A DNA stretch of 64,000 nt from Comamonadaceae bacterium. GTDB taxonomy: Bacteria > Pseudomonadota > Gammaproteobacteria > Burkholderiales > Burkholderiaceae_C. The stretch spans positions 1 through 64,000 of the forward strand of contig CANCER010000005.1 of assembly GCA_947375135.1 (NCBI GenBank). The letters are read 5' to 3'. Below, one piece after another: positions 53,805 through 62,822 of this stretch (positions are counted from its first letter, which is position 1; each line of letters begins with the position of its first letter). Made by a program: the position numbers and the translations under genes. The notes below the pieces were generated by a model that saw nothing but the letters and a program-made list of their open reading frames with translations, was not told the DNA's origin and did not search any database.

Positions 53805-55153
53805 GCACGCTGCGTAAACAGCCCTCGCTGCAAACGCGCTTGCTGCTGCTGGTACTGGGTTTTGCGGTGGCCGTCTGGCTGGGTGCCGCCGTGATCACCT
53901 GGCGTGACGCGCAACAGGAACTCGACGAGTTGCTCGATGGCCATCTGGCGCAGGCCGCCGCACTGTTGCTGGTGCAGGCCCAGGGCGACCATGACGATGT
54001 GTCCGATACCCCCGTTCTGCACAAGTACGCGCCGCAAGTGGTGTTTCAGGTGTTTGTGGAAGGCCAGCTGATCACCCGCTCGTCCAACGCGGGTACACAG
54101 CCGCTGTCGGACGGGCTGGAGGGCTTTTCCACCGTGCGCCGCGAGGATGGCGAACTCTGGCGCGTGGTGGCCACGCATGAGAAGCACCACGAGGTCACGG
54201 TGCTGGTGGGTGAAAAAATAGCGTCGCGGCAAAGCATTTTGTGGGCCTTGATGCGCAGCCTGCTGCAGCCTTTGCTGTGGGCGATGCCGCTCTTCGGGTT
54301 GGGCTTGTGGTGGTCGGTGCGCAAGGGCCTGGCGCCGATTCGCGCCCTGCGCGAGACCCTGGAAAAGCGCGCGCCCCACACCGCCGAGCCGGTGTCGCCG
54401 GCCGGCATGCCGCGCGAGTTGGAGCCCCTGGTGCAAACGCTCAACGGCCTGCTGGAGCGCATTGGACACATGGTGCAGACGGAGCGCCGCTTCACGGCCG
54501 ATGCCGCGCATGAGTTGCGCACCCCCATTGCCGCCATCCGCGCCCAGGCCCAGGTCGCCCTGGGTGCGGGCGACGACGTGGCCGGGCGCACCCACGCCTT
54601 GCAGACCACGCTGGCCGGTTGCGACCGTGCCAGCCGCCTGGTAGACCAGCTGCTGACGCTGGCACGCCTCGAAGCCTCGCCGGATACCAAGCCGGCTGCG
54701 GTCGACCTGAGCGCGGTGGTGCGCCGGGTGGTAGGCGAGCTGGTGCCTACGGCGCTGGGGCGCAAGCAGGAGATTTCTGTACAGGCCGAGGCGCCCTGCG
54801 CCGTGGCCGCGAACGAGGTGCTACTGGGTGTGCTGGTGCGCAACCTGGTAGACAACGCCTTGCGCTACAGCCCCCCGGGTGCGCGGGTGGAGGTCAGCGT
54901 ACACACAGACGCCCAGGGCGCGCACCTGCAGGTGCAGGACAGCGGCCCGGGCATGAGCGACGAGGCCATAGGGCATCTGGGTGAACGCTTCTTCCGGGTG
55001 CTGGGCAATGAGCAGCCGGGCAGCGGGTTGGGCTGGTCGATTGTGCGGCGTTTGCTGGCGGTGTTCGGTGCGCAGGCGCAGATCGGACCGTCCGCCGCAT
55101 TGGGTGGTCTGTCGGTCGCCGTGCACTGGGCCGTTGTGCCGCCCCCACCTTAG
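53801..55153 (+). CDS. Sensor histidine kinase (QseC-like)
   Basis: 450 residues. Two membrane helices (about 12-31 and 150-170) flank a periplasmic sensor of about 120 residues (with YAPQVVFQVFVEGQLI). The phospho-accepting His237 lies in ADAAHELRTPIAA, the N box in LVRNLVDNALRYSP and the G boxes in DSGPGMSD and GSGLGWSIV. Partner of the preceding response regulator. The signal is unknown; redox, oxygen or NO is plausible from context. Confidence 0.92.
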   Translation: MSTLRKQPSLQTRLLLLVLGFAVAVWLGAAVITWRDAQQELDELLDGHLAQAAALLLVQAQGDHDDVSDTPVLHKYAPQVVFQVFVEGQLITRSSNAGTQPLSDGLEGFSTVRREDGELWRVVATHEKHHEVTVLVGEKIASRQSILWALMRSLLQPLLWAMPLFGLGLWWSVRKGLAPIRALRETLEKRAPHTAEPVSPAGMPRELEPLVQTLNGLLERIGHMVQTERRFTADAAHELRTPIAAIRAQAQVALGAGDDVAGRTHALQTTLAGCDRASRLVDQLLTLARLEASPDTKPAAVDLSAVVRRVVGELVPTALGRKQEISVQAEAPCAVAANEVLLGVLVRNLVDNALRYSPPGARVEVSVHTDAQGAHLQVQDSGPGMSDEAIGHLGERFFRVLGNEQPGSGLGWSIVRRLLAVFGAQAQIGPSAALGGLSVAVHWAVVPPPP

Positions 55154-55237
55154 CGACAACCGTCGGCCCTGGCCTGTCGCGCGGGCCGTAAAATCGCAGG
55201 TCAGCCTAATCTGCAACGACCACACAAAGGACACACC

Positions 55238-56179
55238 ATGAGCGCAATGCCCCCTTCCATGTCAGACCGCGACGGAAAAATCTGGATGGATGGCCAGATG
55301 GTGGAGTGGCGCGATGCCAAGATCCATGTGCTCAGCCACACCCTGCACTACGGCTGCGGCGCCTTCGAGGGCGTGCGTGCCTACAAGGGCGACGACGGCA
55401 GCACCGCCATCTTCCGCCTGGAAGAGCACACCACCCGCCTCTTCAACAGCGCCAAGATCTTGCGCATGACCATTCCCTTCACCAAGGAAGAGGTCAACCA
55501 GGCCCAAATCGAGGTGATCCGTGCCAACAAGTTGGAGAGCGGCTACCTGCGCCCCCTCACTTGGGTCGGTGACAAGAAGCTGGGCGTCTCCACCAAGGGC
55601 AATGACATCCACCTGATGGTGGCTGCCTGGCCCTGGGGTGCCTACCTGGGCGAAGAGGGCATGAAGCGCGGCATCCGCGTGAAGATTTCCAGCTACACCC
55701 GCCACCACGTCAACATCACCATGACGCAGGCCAAGGCGGTGAGCAACTACACCAACTCCATCCTCGCCAACCGCGAAGCCACGGACGACGGCTACGACGA
55801 GGCGGTGCTGCTGGACGCCAGCGGCTTTGTGGCCGAGGGTGCGGGTGAAAACATTTTTGTCGTCAAGGACGGCGTGGTCTACACACCGGATTTGTCGGCC
55901 GGTGCGCTCAACGGCATCACCCGCAACACCGTGCAGCACATCTGCAAGGACCTGGGGCTGGAACTGGTGCAAAAGCGCATCACCCGCGACGAGGTGTACA
56001 TCAGCGACGAGGTGTTCTTCACCGGCACCGCCGCCGAGGTCACACCCATCCGCGAGATTGACCGTATCGAGATCGGCAGCGGCTCGCGCGGCCCCATCAC
56101 CGAAAAGATCCAGAGCGCCTTCTTTGACATCGTCAACGGCCGCAACCCGAAATACGCGCATTGGCTGAGCAAGGTCTGA
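55238..56179 (+). CDS. ilvE: Branched-chain amino acid aminotransferase
   Basis: 313-residue fold-type IV PLP enzyme, last step of leucine, isoleucine and valine synthesis. Motifs: HYGCGAFEGVRAYKG at the start, the PLP lysine in TMTQAKAVSNYTNSILA, and the phosphate-binding FFTGTAAEVTPI. Length is normal. GGAC precedes the ATG weakly. Confidence 0.95.
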   Translation: MSAMPPSMSDRDGKIWMDGQMVEWRDAKIHVLSHTLHYGCGAFEGVRAYKGDDGSTAIFRLEEHTTRLFNSAKILRMTIPFTKEEVNQAQIEVIRANKLESGYLRPLTWVGDKKLGVSTKGNDIHLMVAAWPWGAYLGEEGMKRGIRVKISSYTRHHVNITMTQAKAVSNYTNSILANREATDDGYDEAVLLDASGFVAEGAGENIFVVKDGVVYTPDLSAGALNGITRNTVQHICKDLGLELVQKRITRDEVYISDEVFFTGTAAEVTPIREIDRIEIGSGSRGPITEKIQSAFFDIVNGRNPKYAHWLSKV

Positions 56180-56210
56180 GCCGCGTACCCCCGTTTACCA
56201 GGAACCGAAC

Positions 56211-56426
56211 ATGCAAAAGAAACCCCAAGCCCCCGCCATCGAATTGCTGGCCAAAGACCTGAACCACCAGGGTGGCGTGTTTTGCCCGAGCCCCCTGGCA
56301 AAAATGGAAACCTGGAACACCCATCCCAAGGTGTACCTGGATGTGGGCCATAGCGGTTCGGCCAAGTGCCCCTACTGCGGCACCGTCTACGCCCTGAAGG
56401 CGGGAGAGCACTTCGCTGGGCACTGA
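56211..56426 (+). CDS. Zinc-finger (zf-CHCC) domain protein
   Basis: 71 residues. The C-terminal motif HPKVYLDVGHSGSAKCPYCGTVYAL is typical of zf-CHCC proteins related to the small zinc subunit of respiratory complex I (two Cys plus upstream Cys25/His). Function in bacteria unclear. It sits between ilvE and waaF, a common order in this group, and overlaps the likely waaF start. Confidence 0.85.
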   Translation: MQKKPQAPAIELLAKDLNHQGGVFCPSPLAKMETWNTHPKVYLDVGHSGSAKCPYCGTVYALKAGEHFAGH

Positions 56427-57420
56427 TTCCCTGGTCATTGCGCCCCAATGGATCGGGGACGCGGTGATGACCGAGCCGCTGTTGCGCCGCTTGCATGCGC
56501 GTGGCGAGCGGCTGACCGTCGGCGCCTTGCCCTGGGTGGCGCCGGTGTACCGGGCCATGCCGCAGGTGGCCGAGGTCATTGAATTTCCGTTTGCGCACGG
56601 TGGCCTGCAGTGGCAGGCCCGACGCGCCATGGCGGCCCGTTTGCGCGGCCGTTTCGATGCCGCCTACATCTGCCCCAACTCGCTTAAAAGCGCCTTGATT
56701 CCCTGGTGGGCCGGCATTGCGCAGCGTGTGGGTTATCGCGGTGAGGCACGCCTTGGCCTCGTCAACCGGCGTCTGCCCAACCCGCCCAAAGGCGCGCGTC
56801 CACCCATGGTGGCGTTTTACTCGGCCCTGAGCGCTGAGCCCGGCATTGAAGCCGACCGGCCGCAACTGCAACTGCCCGATGCCTTGGTAGCCGCCGCGCT
56901 GCAGGCTTGGGGTTTGCACGCGCAGGGCTATTACGTGTTTGCGCCCGGTGCCGAATACGGTGCGGCCAAGCGCTGGCCTGCCGCCCATTTCGCGGCATTG
57001 GCGTCGCAGCTCACGCTGCCGGTGGTGTTGCTGGGCTCGGGCAAGGAAGCCGCGTTGTGTGCCGGTATCGCGGCAGAAGCCCATGCGCAGCGCCCCGGCG
57101 CGTGCGTGGATTTGTCCGGCCGCACCAGCCTGGACCAGGCGCTGGCAGTCATTGCGGCAGCCAAGGCCATGGTCAGCAACGACTCCGGCCTGATGCATGT
57201 GGCCGCTGCCTTCGGCACGCCGCAGGTGGCTGTGTTCGGGTCGTCGAGCCCGCTGCACACACCGCCGCTGAGCGATAAAGCCCATGTCATCTGGCTCAAA
57301 GATGATGCGGTCTACCAGCCGCCGCTGGACTGTGCGCCCTGCTTTCAGCGCGAATGCCCGTTGGGTCATACGCGCTGCTTGGTGGACATTGCGCCCGGGC
57401 GGGTGCTGGCCTATTTGTAG
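56416..57420 (+). CDS. waaF: LPS heptosyltransferase II (WaaF), probably CTG start
   Basis: Glycosyltransferase family 9, adds the second heptose to the LPS inner core. Visible: GAEYGAAKRWP (donor binding), VSNDSGLMHVAAAFGTP and the cysteine-rich end DCAPCFQRECPLGH typical of WaaF. The usual N-terminus SLVIAPQWIGDAVMTEPLL is encoded from about 56428, but upstream of it there is no ATG, GTG or TTG before the stop at 56395-56397. CTG 56416 after GGGAGAG fits best. Starting at GTG 56464 or ATG 56467 would remove the first strand of the fold. Confidence 0.9.
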   Translation: MGTDSLVIAPQWIGDAVMTEPLLRRLHARGERLTVGALPWVAPVYRAMPQVAEVIEFPFAHGGLQWQARRAMAARLRGRFDAAYICPNSLKSALIPWWAGIAQRVGYRGEARLGLVNRRLPNPPKGARPPMVAFYSALSAEPGIEADRPQLQLPDALVAAALQAWGLHAQGYYVFAPGAEYGAAKRWPAAHFAALASQLTLPVVLLGSGKEAALCAGIAAEAHAQRPGACVDLSGRTSLDQALAVIAAAKAMVSNDSGLMHVAAAFGTPQVAVFGSSSPLHTPPLSDKAHVIWLKDDAVYQPPLDCAPCFQRECPLGHTRCLVDIAPGRVLAYL

Positions 57421-57459
57421 CTAGGGTGTTTTTTTAACTATTGGAAAGGACTTGTGGAT

Positions 57460-58581
57460 ATGAAAGCGGTTTTTAGAAAGCTGGGATGGGTCTTGGCCTT
57501 GGGCAGCGCGGCCCTGTTGGCTGGAGGCGCGCATGCAGCCGACGCCTCCAAGGTGCTCAATATCTACAACTGGTCCGATTACATCGCCGAAGACACCATC
57601 AAGAACTTCGAAAAAGAGACTGGCATCAAGGTCCGTTACGACAACTACGACAGCAACGAAATCCTGCACGCCAAGCTGCTGGCAGGTAACACCGGTTACG
57701 ACATCGTGGTGCCCGGTGCCCACTTCGCCAAGACCCAGATCGAAGGCGGCCTGCTGCAAAAGCTCGACAAGACCAAACTGGGCAATTGGGGCAATCTGGA
57801 CAAGGGCGTGCTGGAGCAACTGGCCAAGGTGGATCCCGGCAATGCCTACCTGGTGGACTGGCTGTGGGGCTACGTCACCGTGGGTATCAATGTCGACAAG
57901 GTGAAGGCCGCGCTGGGCGATATGCCCATGCCCGAAAACGCCTGGAGCCTGTTGTTCGATCCGCAATATGCTGCCAAGTTCAAGAAGTGCGGCATCAGCG
58001 TGCTGGACTCGGCCTCCGAGGTGGTGCCCGCAGCCCTGCTTTACGCCGGCAAGGACCCGTACAGCAAGGACGTGGCCGACTACGAGGCCGCGGCCAAGGT
58101 GCTCAAAGCGATTCGTCCCTTTGTGACGCGCTTCTCGTCCTCAGGCTATATCGAGGAAATGGCCAGCGGCTCCACCTGCCTGGTGATGGGCTTCTCGGGC
58201 GATATCAATATCGCTGCCAGCCGCGCTGCTGCCGCCAAGGGCAAGAAGCCGGTGGTGATTCAGGCCCTGGTGCCCAAGACCGGCGCCACCCTGTTTTTTG
58301 ACTCCATGGCCATTCCGCGCGACGCCAAGAACGTGGAGAACGCCCACCTGTTCATCAACTACATCCTGCGCCCGGAAGTGCATGCCGCGCTCACCAACAA
58401 GGTGTTCTATGCCAACCCGAATGCCGCATCCCTCAAGTTTGTAAAAAAGGACGTGGCAGACAACAAGAGCATCTTCCTGGACAGTGCCGCCATGAAAACC
58501 ATGGTGGCGCCCGATGCCTTGCCGCAGCCGGTGCGCAAGGTACAGACCCGCACCTTTACCAGCTTCAAAACCGGGAAGTAA
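57460..58581 (+). CDS. Polyamine-type ABC transporter substrate-binding protein (PotF-like)
   Basis: 373 residues with a signal peptide (WVLALGSAALLAGGAHAAD). The start of the mature part (VLNIYNWSDYIAEDTI, NYDSNEILHAKLLAGN, YDIVVPGAHFAK) matches putrescine/spermidine-binding PotF/PotD proteins. A later conserved motif is LVMGFSGDINIA. The transporter's ATPase and permease genes are not adjacent, so the gene stands alone here. ATG 57460 follows GGAAAGGA. Confidence 0.9.
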   Translation: MKAVFRKLGWVLALGSAALLAGGAHAADASKVLNIYNWSDYIAEDTIKNFEKETGIKVRYDNYDSNEILHAKLLAGNTGYDIVVPGAHFAKTQIEGGLLQKLDKTKLGNWGNLDKGVLEQLAKVDPGNAYLVDWLWGYVTVGINVDKVKAALGDMPMPENAWSLLFDPQYAAKFKKCGISVLDSASEVVPAALLYAGKDPYSKDVADYEAAAKVLKAIRPFVTRFSSSGYIEEMASGSTCLVMGFSGDINIAASRAAAAKGKKPVVIQALVPKTGATLFFDSMAIPRDAKNVENAHLFINYILRPEVHAALTNKVFYANPNAASLKFVKKDVADNKSIFLDSAAMKTMVAPDALPQPVRKVQTRTFTSFKTGK

Positions 58582-58621
58582 TCCTGGCTTCCAGGGTGCG
58601 CGCATCCCGGGCGCATAAAAA

Positions 58622-58643
58622 AAAGCCACCCGAAGGTGGCTTT
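58622..58643. terminator. Short intrinsic terminator after the polyamine-binding protein gene
   Basis: AAAGCCACC (58622-58630), loop CGAA, GGTGGCTTT (58635-58643). The A-run before it gives a long T-run on the minus strand, so it should end transcripts from the minus strand (the frc kinase genes) better than from the plus. The following spacer 58644-58848 shows nothing I can identify. Confidence 0.7.
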
Positions 58644-58848
58644 GAAAAGTCCCCAGAGGGACGTCGTTGGATTTCTTGGAAGTCCGCTTTTGCTTGGCAG
58701 ATCTTCGATTTTTCGCACTGTGACAGCAGTTAAATGAACTTTACCGTGCAACTCTGCGTTTTGGTATCCCCCATTCGGGTGAATTCACACTGAATCGGAC
58801 AAAAAATCTTGATGAAAATGACGGTTTTCACCTCATTTGATCAAAGTT

Positions 58849-59475
58849 TTACCCAAAAATGACCCGGTCTGCGCGATGACGGCAAAGCGCAATGCGCTGC
58901 GCGTTGGGCTCGTCGGTGACCGCAATCCACGCCAGTGCCGCTTCTCGGCTGCGCCCGAAACGCATATGGCGCTCCAACAGGCGTTGGTGGCGCAGGGCGC
59001 TGTCGATCTCCAGAAACCAGGTCTCGTCCAGCACACTGCGCACTTCGGCCCAGGCGCCATCCTCCAGCAGCAGGTAATTGCCTTCGGTGATGATGAGTCG
59101 GGTGTCGGCTTCAATGGCGATGGCGCCGGCAATGCCTTCTTCCAGCTCACGCCGGTATTCGGGCGCGTAAAGGGTCTCCCCCTGCTGTTGGTCACGGATG
59201 CGGTGCAATAAATTCACATAGCCTGCCGCATCAAAGGTGTCCGGCGCGCCTTTGCGACCGGCGCGACCCAGGCGCTGCAGTTCGGAGTTGGCCAGGTGAA
59301 AGCCGTCCATGGGGACGATTTGCGCCTGATCGCCGAGCGCCTGCAGCAGGCTTGCGGCCAGGGTGGATTTGCCGGCACCAGGCGAAGCGGCGATGCCCAG
59401 AATCTTGCGTTGCCCGCTGGCCATCAGGGCCTGGGCGTGCTGCAAAACGTCTGCAGGAAGGGGGTGCGATGTCAT
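58849..59475 (-). CDS. P-loop nucleoside/nucleotide-kinase-fold protein (FrcK-like)
   Basis: 208 residues. Walker A GIAASPGAGKSTLAASL near residue 30, then VPMDGFHLAN and IITEGNYLLL, a pattern of uridine kinase/pantothenate kinase relatives. Rhizobial fructose import operons contain a similar kinase called FrcK (from memory), and an frc-like importer is nearby. The substrate is not established; a sugar or nucleoside is possible. ATG 59475 was chosen over the longer frame to 59655. Confidence 0.75.
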   Translation of the reverse strand: MTSHPLPADVLQHAQALMASGQRKILGIAASPGAGKSTLAASLLQALGDQAQIVPMDGFHLANSELQRLGRAGRKGAPDTFDAAGYVNLLHRIRDQQQGETLYAPEYRRELEEGIAGAIAIEADTRLIITEGNYLLLEDGAWAEVRSVLDETWFLEIDSALRHQRLLERHMRFGRSREAALAWIAVTDEPNAQRIALCRHRADRVIFG

Positions 59476-59539
59476 AAGGGCTGGCTCCTGCCGGCACGTG
59501 CCGGCCGTGGTGGGGACGGTGGACGGGATTGTGCGGGAC

Positions 59540-60562
59540 TCAGGGCTGTTCACCCATGCCACTCGCAATGCGGCCGCTGCCCACATGGGCGTGCACTGCA
59601 TCGCGGCTGGGTGGCGCGCAGCCGCGGCGCTGCACACAGATGCTGGCGCTGGCAATGGCGTTTTGCAACAGTCCCTGCGCCAGCGTGCTGTTCACGCTGG
59701 AACTGCCCCAGTCGGAGTCCAGACCCGCCTCCAGCATGGCCGTCACCAGGCCGGCCAGAAAACAGTCTCCTGCACCCACCGTGTCCAGTACCACCAGCGG
59801 TGCCGTTTCCAGTGCGTAGAACACCTCGCCATGGCGGGTGAGCAGCTTTGCGCCTGCGCCGCCCAGGGTGAGTGCCAGCACCTGTGCGCTGCACCGGCCC
59901 AGCAGGTGGCGCGCCTTGTCGAGCGCCGTGGCGCCGGGTAGATCCAGGTTGTCCAGGTCTTCGTCGCTGACCTTGATGACATCGGCGTATTGCAGGGTAG
60001 CGAGCACATGGGCGCGGTAGCGCTTCAGGTCCGGCATGACGGAGGGGCGCAGGTTGGCGTCAATCACCACCTTTCTGCCACCGTCGCGCTGCGCCGCCAG
60101 CCAGGGCAGGTAGGTGCTGGCGTCGTCGGGTGACAGGGCCAGCGCGCCGGTGCAGACGATTTTCAGCCCCCGGGCGCTCTGGCAGGCCTGCGTCAGGCGG
60201 GCTGCGTCGGTGGCGCGGTCGGCCACCCCTTCGCGGTAAAACGCATAGTCCGGATGACCGGCCTCGTTCACGCTGACCACGGCCAGCGAGGTCACTTCCA
60301 CCACCGGCTCCGGGACCGCCAAATGCACGCCATCGGCCAGCATCCCGGCCGCCAGTTGGCGCCCGAAGCGGTCGCGTGACAAGGGGTTGAGGTACAGGGT
60401 TTCAATACCCTGGCGCGCCAGCGCGCGGCTCAGGTTGTAGACCGCGCCGCCAATGCAGGGCTCAAAACGGCCGTCGGCCCCCCGGATCAGATCGATCAGC
60501 GCCTCTCCCGCCGTTGCGACCTGGATTTCGATATTTTTTTGCACCATGTTAGGGTTTTCCAT
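59540..60562 (-). CDS. PfkB-family carbohydrate kinase (fructokinase-like)
   Basis: 340 residues, ribokinase fold. N-terminal signature GEALIDLIRG, sugar-binding GGAVYNLSRALARQG, and catalytic signature 2 in LDTVGAGDCFLAGLV (Asp base). It probably phosphorylates the sugar imported by the frcBCA-like system, encoded divergently 133 bases away. Two ATGs (60562 and 60547) could start it; neither has a strong ribosome binding site. Confidence 0.9.
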   Translation of the reverse strand: MENPNMVQKNIEIQVATAGEALIDLIRGADGRFEPCIGGAVYNLSRALARQGIETLYLNPLSRDRFGRQLAAGMLADGVHLAVPEPVVEVTSLAVVSVNEAGHPDYAFYREGVADRATDAARLTQACQSARGLKIVCTGALALSPDDASTYLPWLAAQRDGGRKVVIDANLRPSVMPDLKRYRAHVLATLQYADVIKVSDEDLDNLDLPGATALDKARHLLGRCSAQVLALTLGGAGAKLLTRHGEVFYALETAPLVVLDTVGAGDCFLAGLVTAMLEAGLDSDWGSSSVNSTLAQGLLQNAIASASICVQRRGCAPPSRDAVHAHVGSGRIASGMGEQP

Positions 60563-60563
60563 T

Positions 60564-60604
60564 ACTAAAGTAACTTGATTTAATTAGTCCAAACGGAATA
60601 TAGT
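60564..60604 (+). promoter_or_regulatory. Promoter and partial dyad in front of the sugar ABC operon
   Basis: TTGATT (60575-60580), 18 bases, TATAGT (60599-60604) is a plausible sigma-70 promoter. The -35 sits in ACTAAAGTAACTTGATTTAATTAGT (60564-60588), whose ends ACTAA/TTAGT are inverted repeats, so a repressor (for example a ROK or LacI type) could bind there and also control the divergent kinases. No regulator gene is in the window. Confidence 0.45.
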
Positions 60605-60695
60605 CCAGCCACGCTACGACGTAAAGCGTAAAAACCCAGGGAATGCCTCCCTGAAAACTGAAGATCCATTGACCATCCATTCGAGGAGACTGAGC

Positions 60696-61697
60696 ATGAA
60701 AAAATCCACCACCCTGGCCCTGACAGCCATCGCTTTCGCAGCCTCTGCTGCAACTTCCGCATTCGCGGCCGAAGTCGTGATTGGCCTGATCACCAAGACC
60801 GACAGCAACCCCTTCTTCGTGAAGATGAAGGAAGGCGCTGAAGCCGCTGCCAAGAAAGGCGGCGCCAAGCTGCTGAGCGCCGCCGGCAAGCAAGACGGTG
60901 ACACCGCTTCGCAAATCAGCGCGCTGGAAAACATGGCCGCTGCCGGCGCCAAGACCATTCTGATCACCTCCACTGGCGATGCCATCATCCCCACCATCAA
61001 GAAGGTGCGTGCCCAAGGCGTGCAAGTGATTGCACTGGACAGCCCGGTCGGCGACGGCACCGCAACGGACGCCCTGTTTGCCACCAACAACTACAAGGCC
61101 GGCGAACTGATCGGCGCTTACGCCAAGGCTGCCCTCAAAGGCAAGAAGCCCGTGATCGCCACGATGGACCTGTTCCCCGGTCACCCCGTGGGCGCACAGC
61201 GTCACAACGGTTTCCTGGCTGGCTTCGGTCTGAAGACGCTGGAAGCCGCCAGCAACGAACTGGCTCAGCCCGCAGAAGTGGTGTGCATGGCTGACAGCTT
61301 CGGCGACGCCGCCAAGGGCCAGACCGGCATGGAAAACTGCCTGCAGAAGAACTCCAACATCAACGTGGTGTACGCCATCAACGAACCCGCAGCTGCTGGT
61401 GCTTACAAGGCACTGAAGGCCGCCGGTAAGGAAAAAGACGTCGTGATCCTGGGCGTTGACGGCATGTGCAGCAACGGCGTGGGCAACGTGGAAAAGGGCG
61501 TGATCGCTGCCACCAGCATGCAATACCCCCTGAAGATGGCCGCCATGGGCGTGGCCGCTGGTCTGCAATTCGCCAAGGACGGCAAGCGCCAGACCGGTTA
61601 CACCGACACCGGTGTGGATCTGGTTGCATTGCACCCCATGGCCGGCGTGAAGAGCATCGACACCAAGACTGCACGCGCTCAGTGCTGGGGCGATTAA
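60696..61697 (+). CDS. Sugar ABC transporter substrate-binding protein (FrcB/RbsB-like)
   Basis: 333 residues. Signal peptide (TLALTAIAFAASAATSAFA), then a type I periplasmic binding protein (VIGLITKTDSNPFFVKMKEG). Hinge and ligand residues are visible around ITSTGDAIIPT, VIALDSPVG and VVYAINEPAAAGAYKALK. It likely binds a monosaccharide such as fructose or ribose in the periplasm. GAGGAG precedes ATG 60696. Confidence 0.9.
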   Translation: MKKSTTLALTAIAFAASAATSAFAAEVVIGLITKTDSNPFFVKMKEGAEAAAKKGGAKLLSAAGKQDGDTASQISALENMAAAGAKTILITSTGDAIIPTIKKVRAQGVQVIALDSPVGDGTATDALFATNNYKAGELIGAYAKAALKGKKPVIATMDLFPGHPVGAQRHNGFLAGFGLKTLEAASNELAQPAEVVCMADSFGDAAKGQTGMENCLQKNSNINVVYAINEPAAAGAYKALKAAGKEKDVVILGVDGMCSNGVGNVEKGVIAATSMQYPLKMAAMGVAAGLQFAKDGKRQTGYTDTGVDLVALHPMAGVKSIDTKTARAQCWGD

Positions 61698-61767
61698 TTC
61701 GCTGCGACAGACGGTCATGGTTAACAGCCTGACCTGAGTCCGGGCCTGCCCTGCGCAGGCCTCCTCT

Positions 61768-61796
61768 CCGAAAGCCCCGCACAACGGGGCTTTCGG
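61768..61796 (+). other. Strong hairpin between the binding-protein and permease genes
   Basis: CCGAAAGCCCCG (61768-61779) pairs perfectly with CGGGGCTTTCGG (61785-61796) around a five-base loop; no T-run follows. Such hairpins often stabilise the binding-protein mRNA or cause partial termination, keeping the permease and ATPase at lower levels. Confidence 0.7.
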
Positions 61797-61862
61797 TCCC
61801 CTCTTAGGGACTGGATGGTTTATGTGGCTGTCTGGTACCGGAGATTTTTTAAAGCCCATCCC

Positions 61863-62822
61863 ATGAACTCGCTCAAAGCCAAACTCCCTCCGATGGGAAC
61901 CTTAGGTCCAGCCATCGCCCTGTTGCTGGCCTGCGCCTTTTTTACGTTTCAGCATGAAAACTTTCTCACGCTGAAGAACTTTTCCCTGATCCTGCAGCAG
62001 GTGATGGTGGTGGGCACCATTGCGATCGGGCAGACCCTGATCATCCTGACCGCCGGTATCGACCTGTCCTGTGGCATGGTCATGGCGCTGGGCTCCATCG
62101 TGATGACCAAATTCGCAGCCGACTACGGTCTGAGCGCGCCCGTGGCCATCCTCTGCGGCATCGCCGTCACCGCCCTGTTCGGCCTGATCAACGGCCTGCT
62201 GGTGACACGCGTCAAGCTGCCCCCGTTCATCGTCACCCTGGGCACCCTCAACATTGCCTTTGCCGTGACGCAGCTCTATTCGCATGCGCAAACCATTACC
62301 AATATTCCCGATGGCATGAGCCTGCTGGGTGAAACTTTTGAGCTGGGCGGCGCCCGCGTGGCCTATGGTGTGGTGTTGATGCTGGGCATGTACCTCGCCA
62401 CCTGGGTCTGGCTGCGCGATACCGCCCAGGGCCGCCACATCTACGCCGTGGGCAACAGCCCCGAAGCCACCCGTCTGGCCGGCATTTCCACCGAAAAAGT
62501 GCTGCTGGGCGTGTACGTGCTGGCCGGTGTGTTCTACGGCATTGCCTCGGCCTTGACCGTGGCCCGTACCGGTGCCGGTGACCCCAATGGCGGTCAAACC
62601 GACAACCTGGACGCCATCACTGCCGTGGTGCTGGGCGGCACCAGCCTGTTTGGCGGGCGCGGCATCATCCTGGGCACGTTGATAGGCGCCATGATTGTGG
62701 GCGTGTTCCGCAACGGCCTGACCCTGATGGGTGTGTCCTCTGTCTACCAAGTACTGGTCACTGGCGTCCTCGTGATTCTGGCCGTGGCCACCGACCAAAT
62801 GTCCCGCAAAGGAGGCCGTTAA
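61863..62822 (+). CDS. Sugar ABC transporter permease (FrcC/RbsC-like)
   Basis: 319 residues, about eight to ten membrane helices. Motifs of the RbsC family: IGQTLIILTAGIDLSCGMVMALGS (in two parts), NGLLVTRVKLPPFIVTLGT, GNSPEATRLAGI and GAVVLGGTSLFGGRG-like TAVVLGGTSLFGGRG. Forms the inner-membrane channel. Its stop overlaps the ATPase start by one base. Confidence 0.92.
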   Translation: MNSLKAKLPPMGTLGPAIALLLACAFFTFQHENFLTLKNFSLILQQVMVVGTIAIGQTLIILTAGIDLSCGMVMALGSIVMTKFAADYGLSAPVAILCGIAVTALFGLINGLLVTRVKLPPFIVTLGTLNIAFAVTQLYSHAQTITNIPDGMSLLGETFELGGARVAYGVVLMLGMYLATWVWLRDTAQGRHIYAVGNSPEATRLAGISTEKVLLGVYVLAGVFYGIASALTVARTGAGDPNGGQTDNLDAITAVVLGGTSLFGGRGIILGTLIGAMIVGVFRNGLTLMGVSSVYQVLVTGVLVILAVATDQMSRKGGR

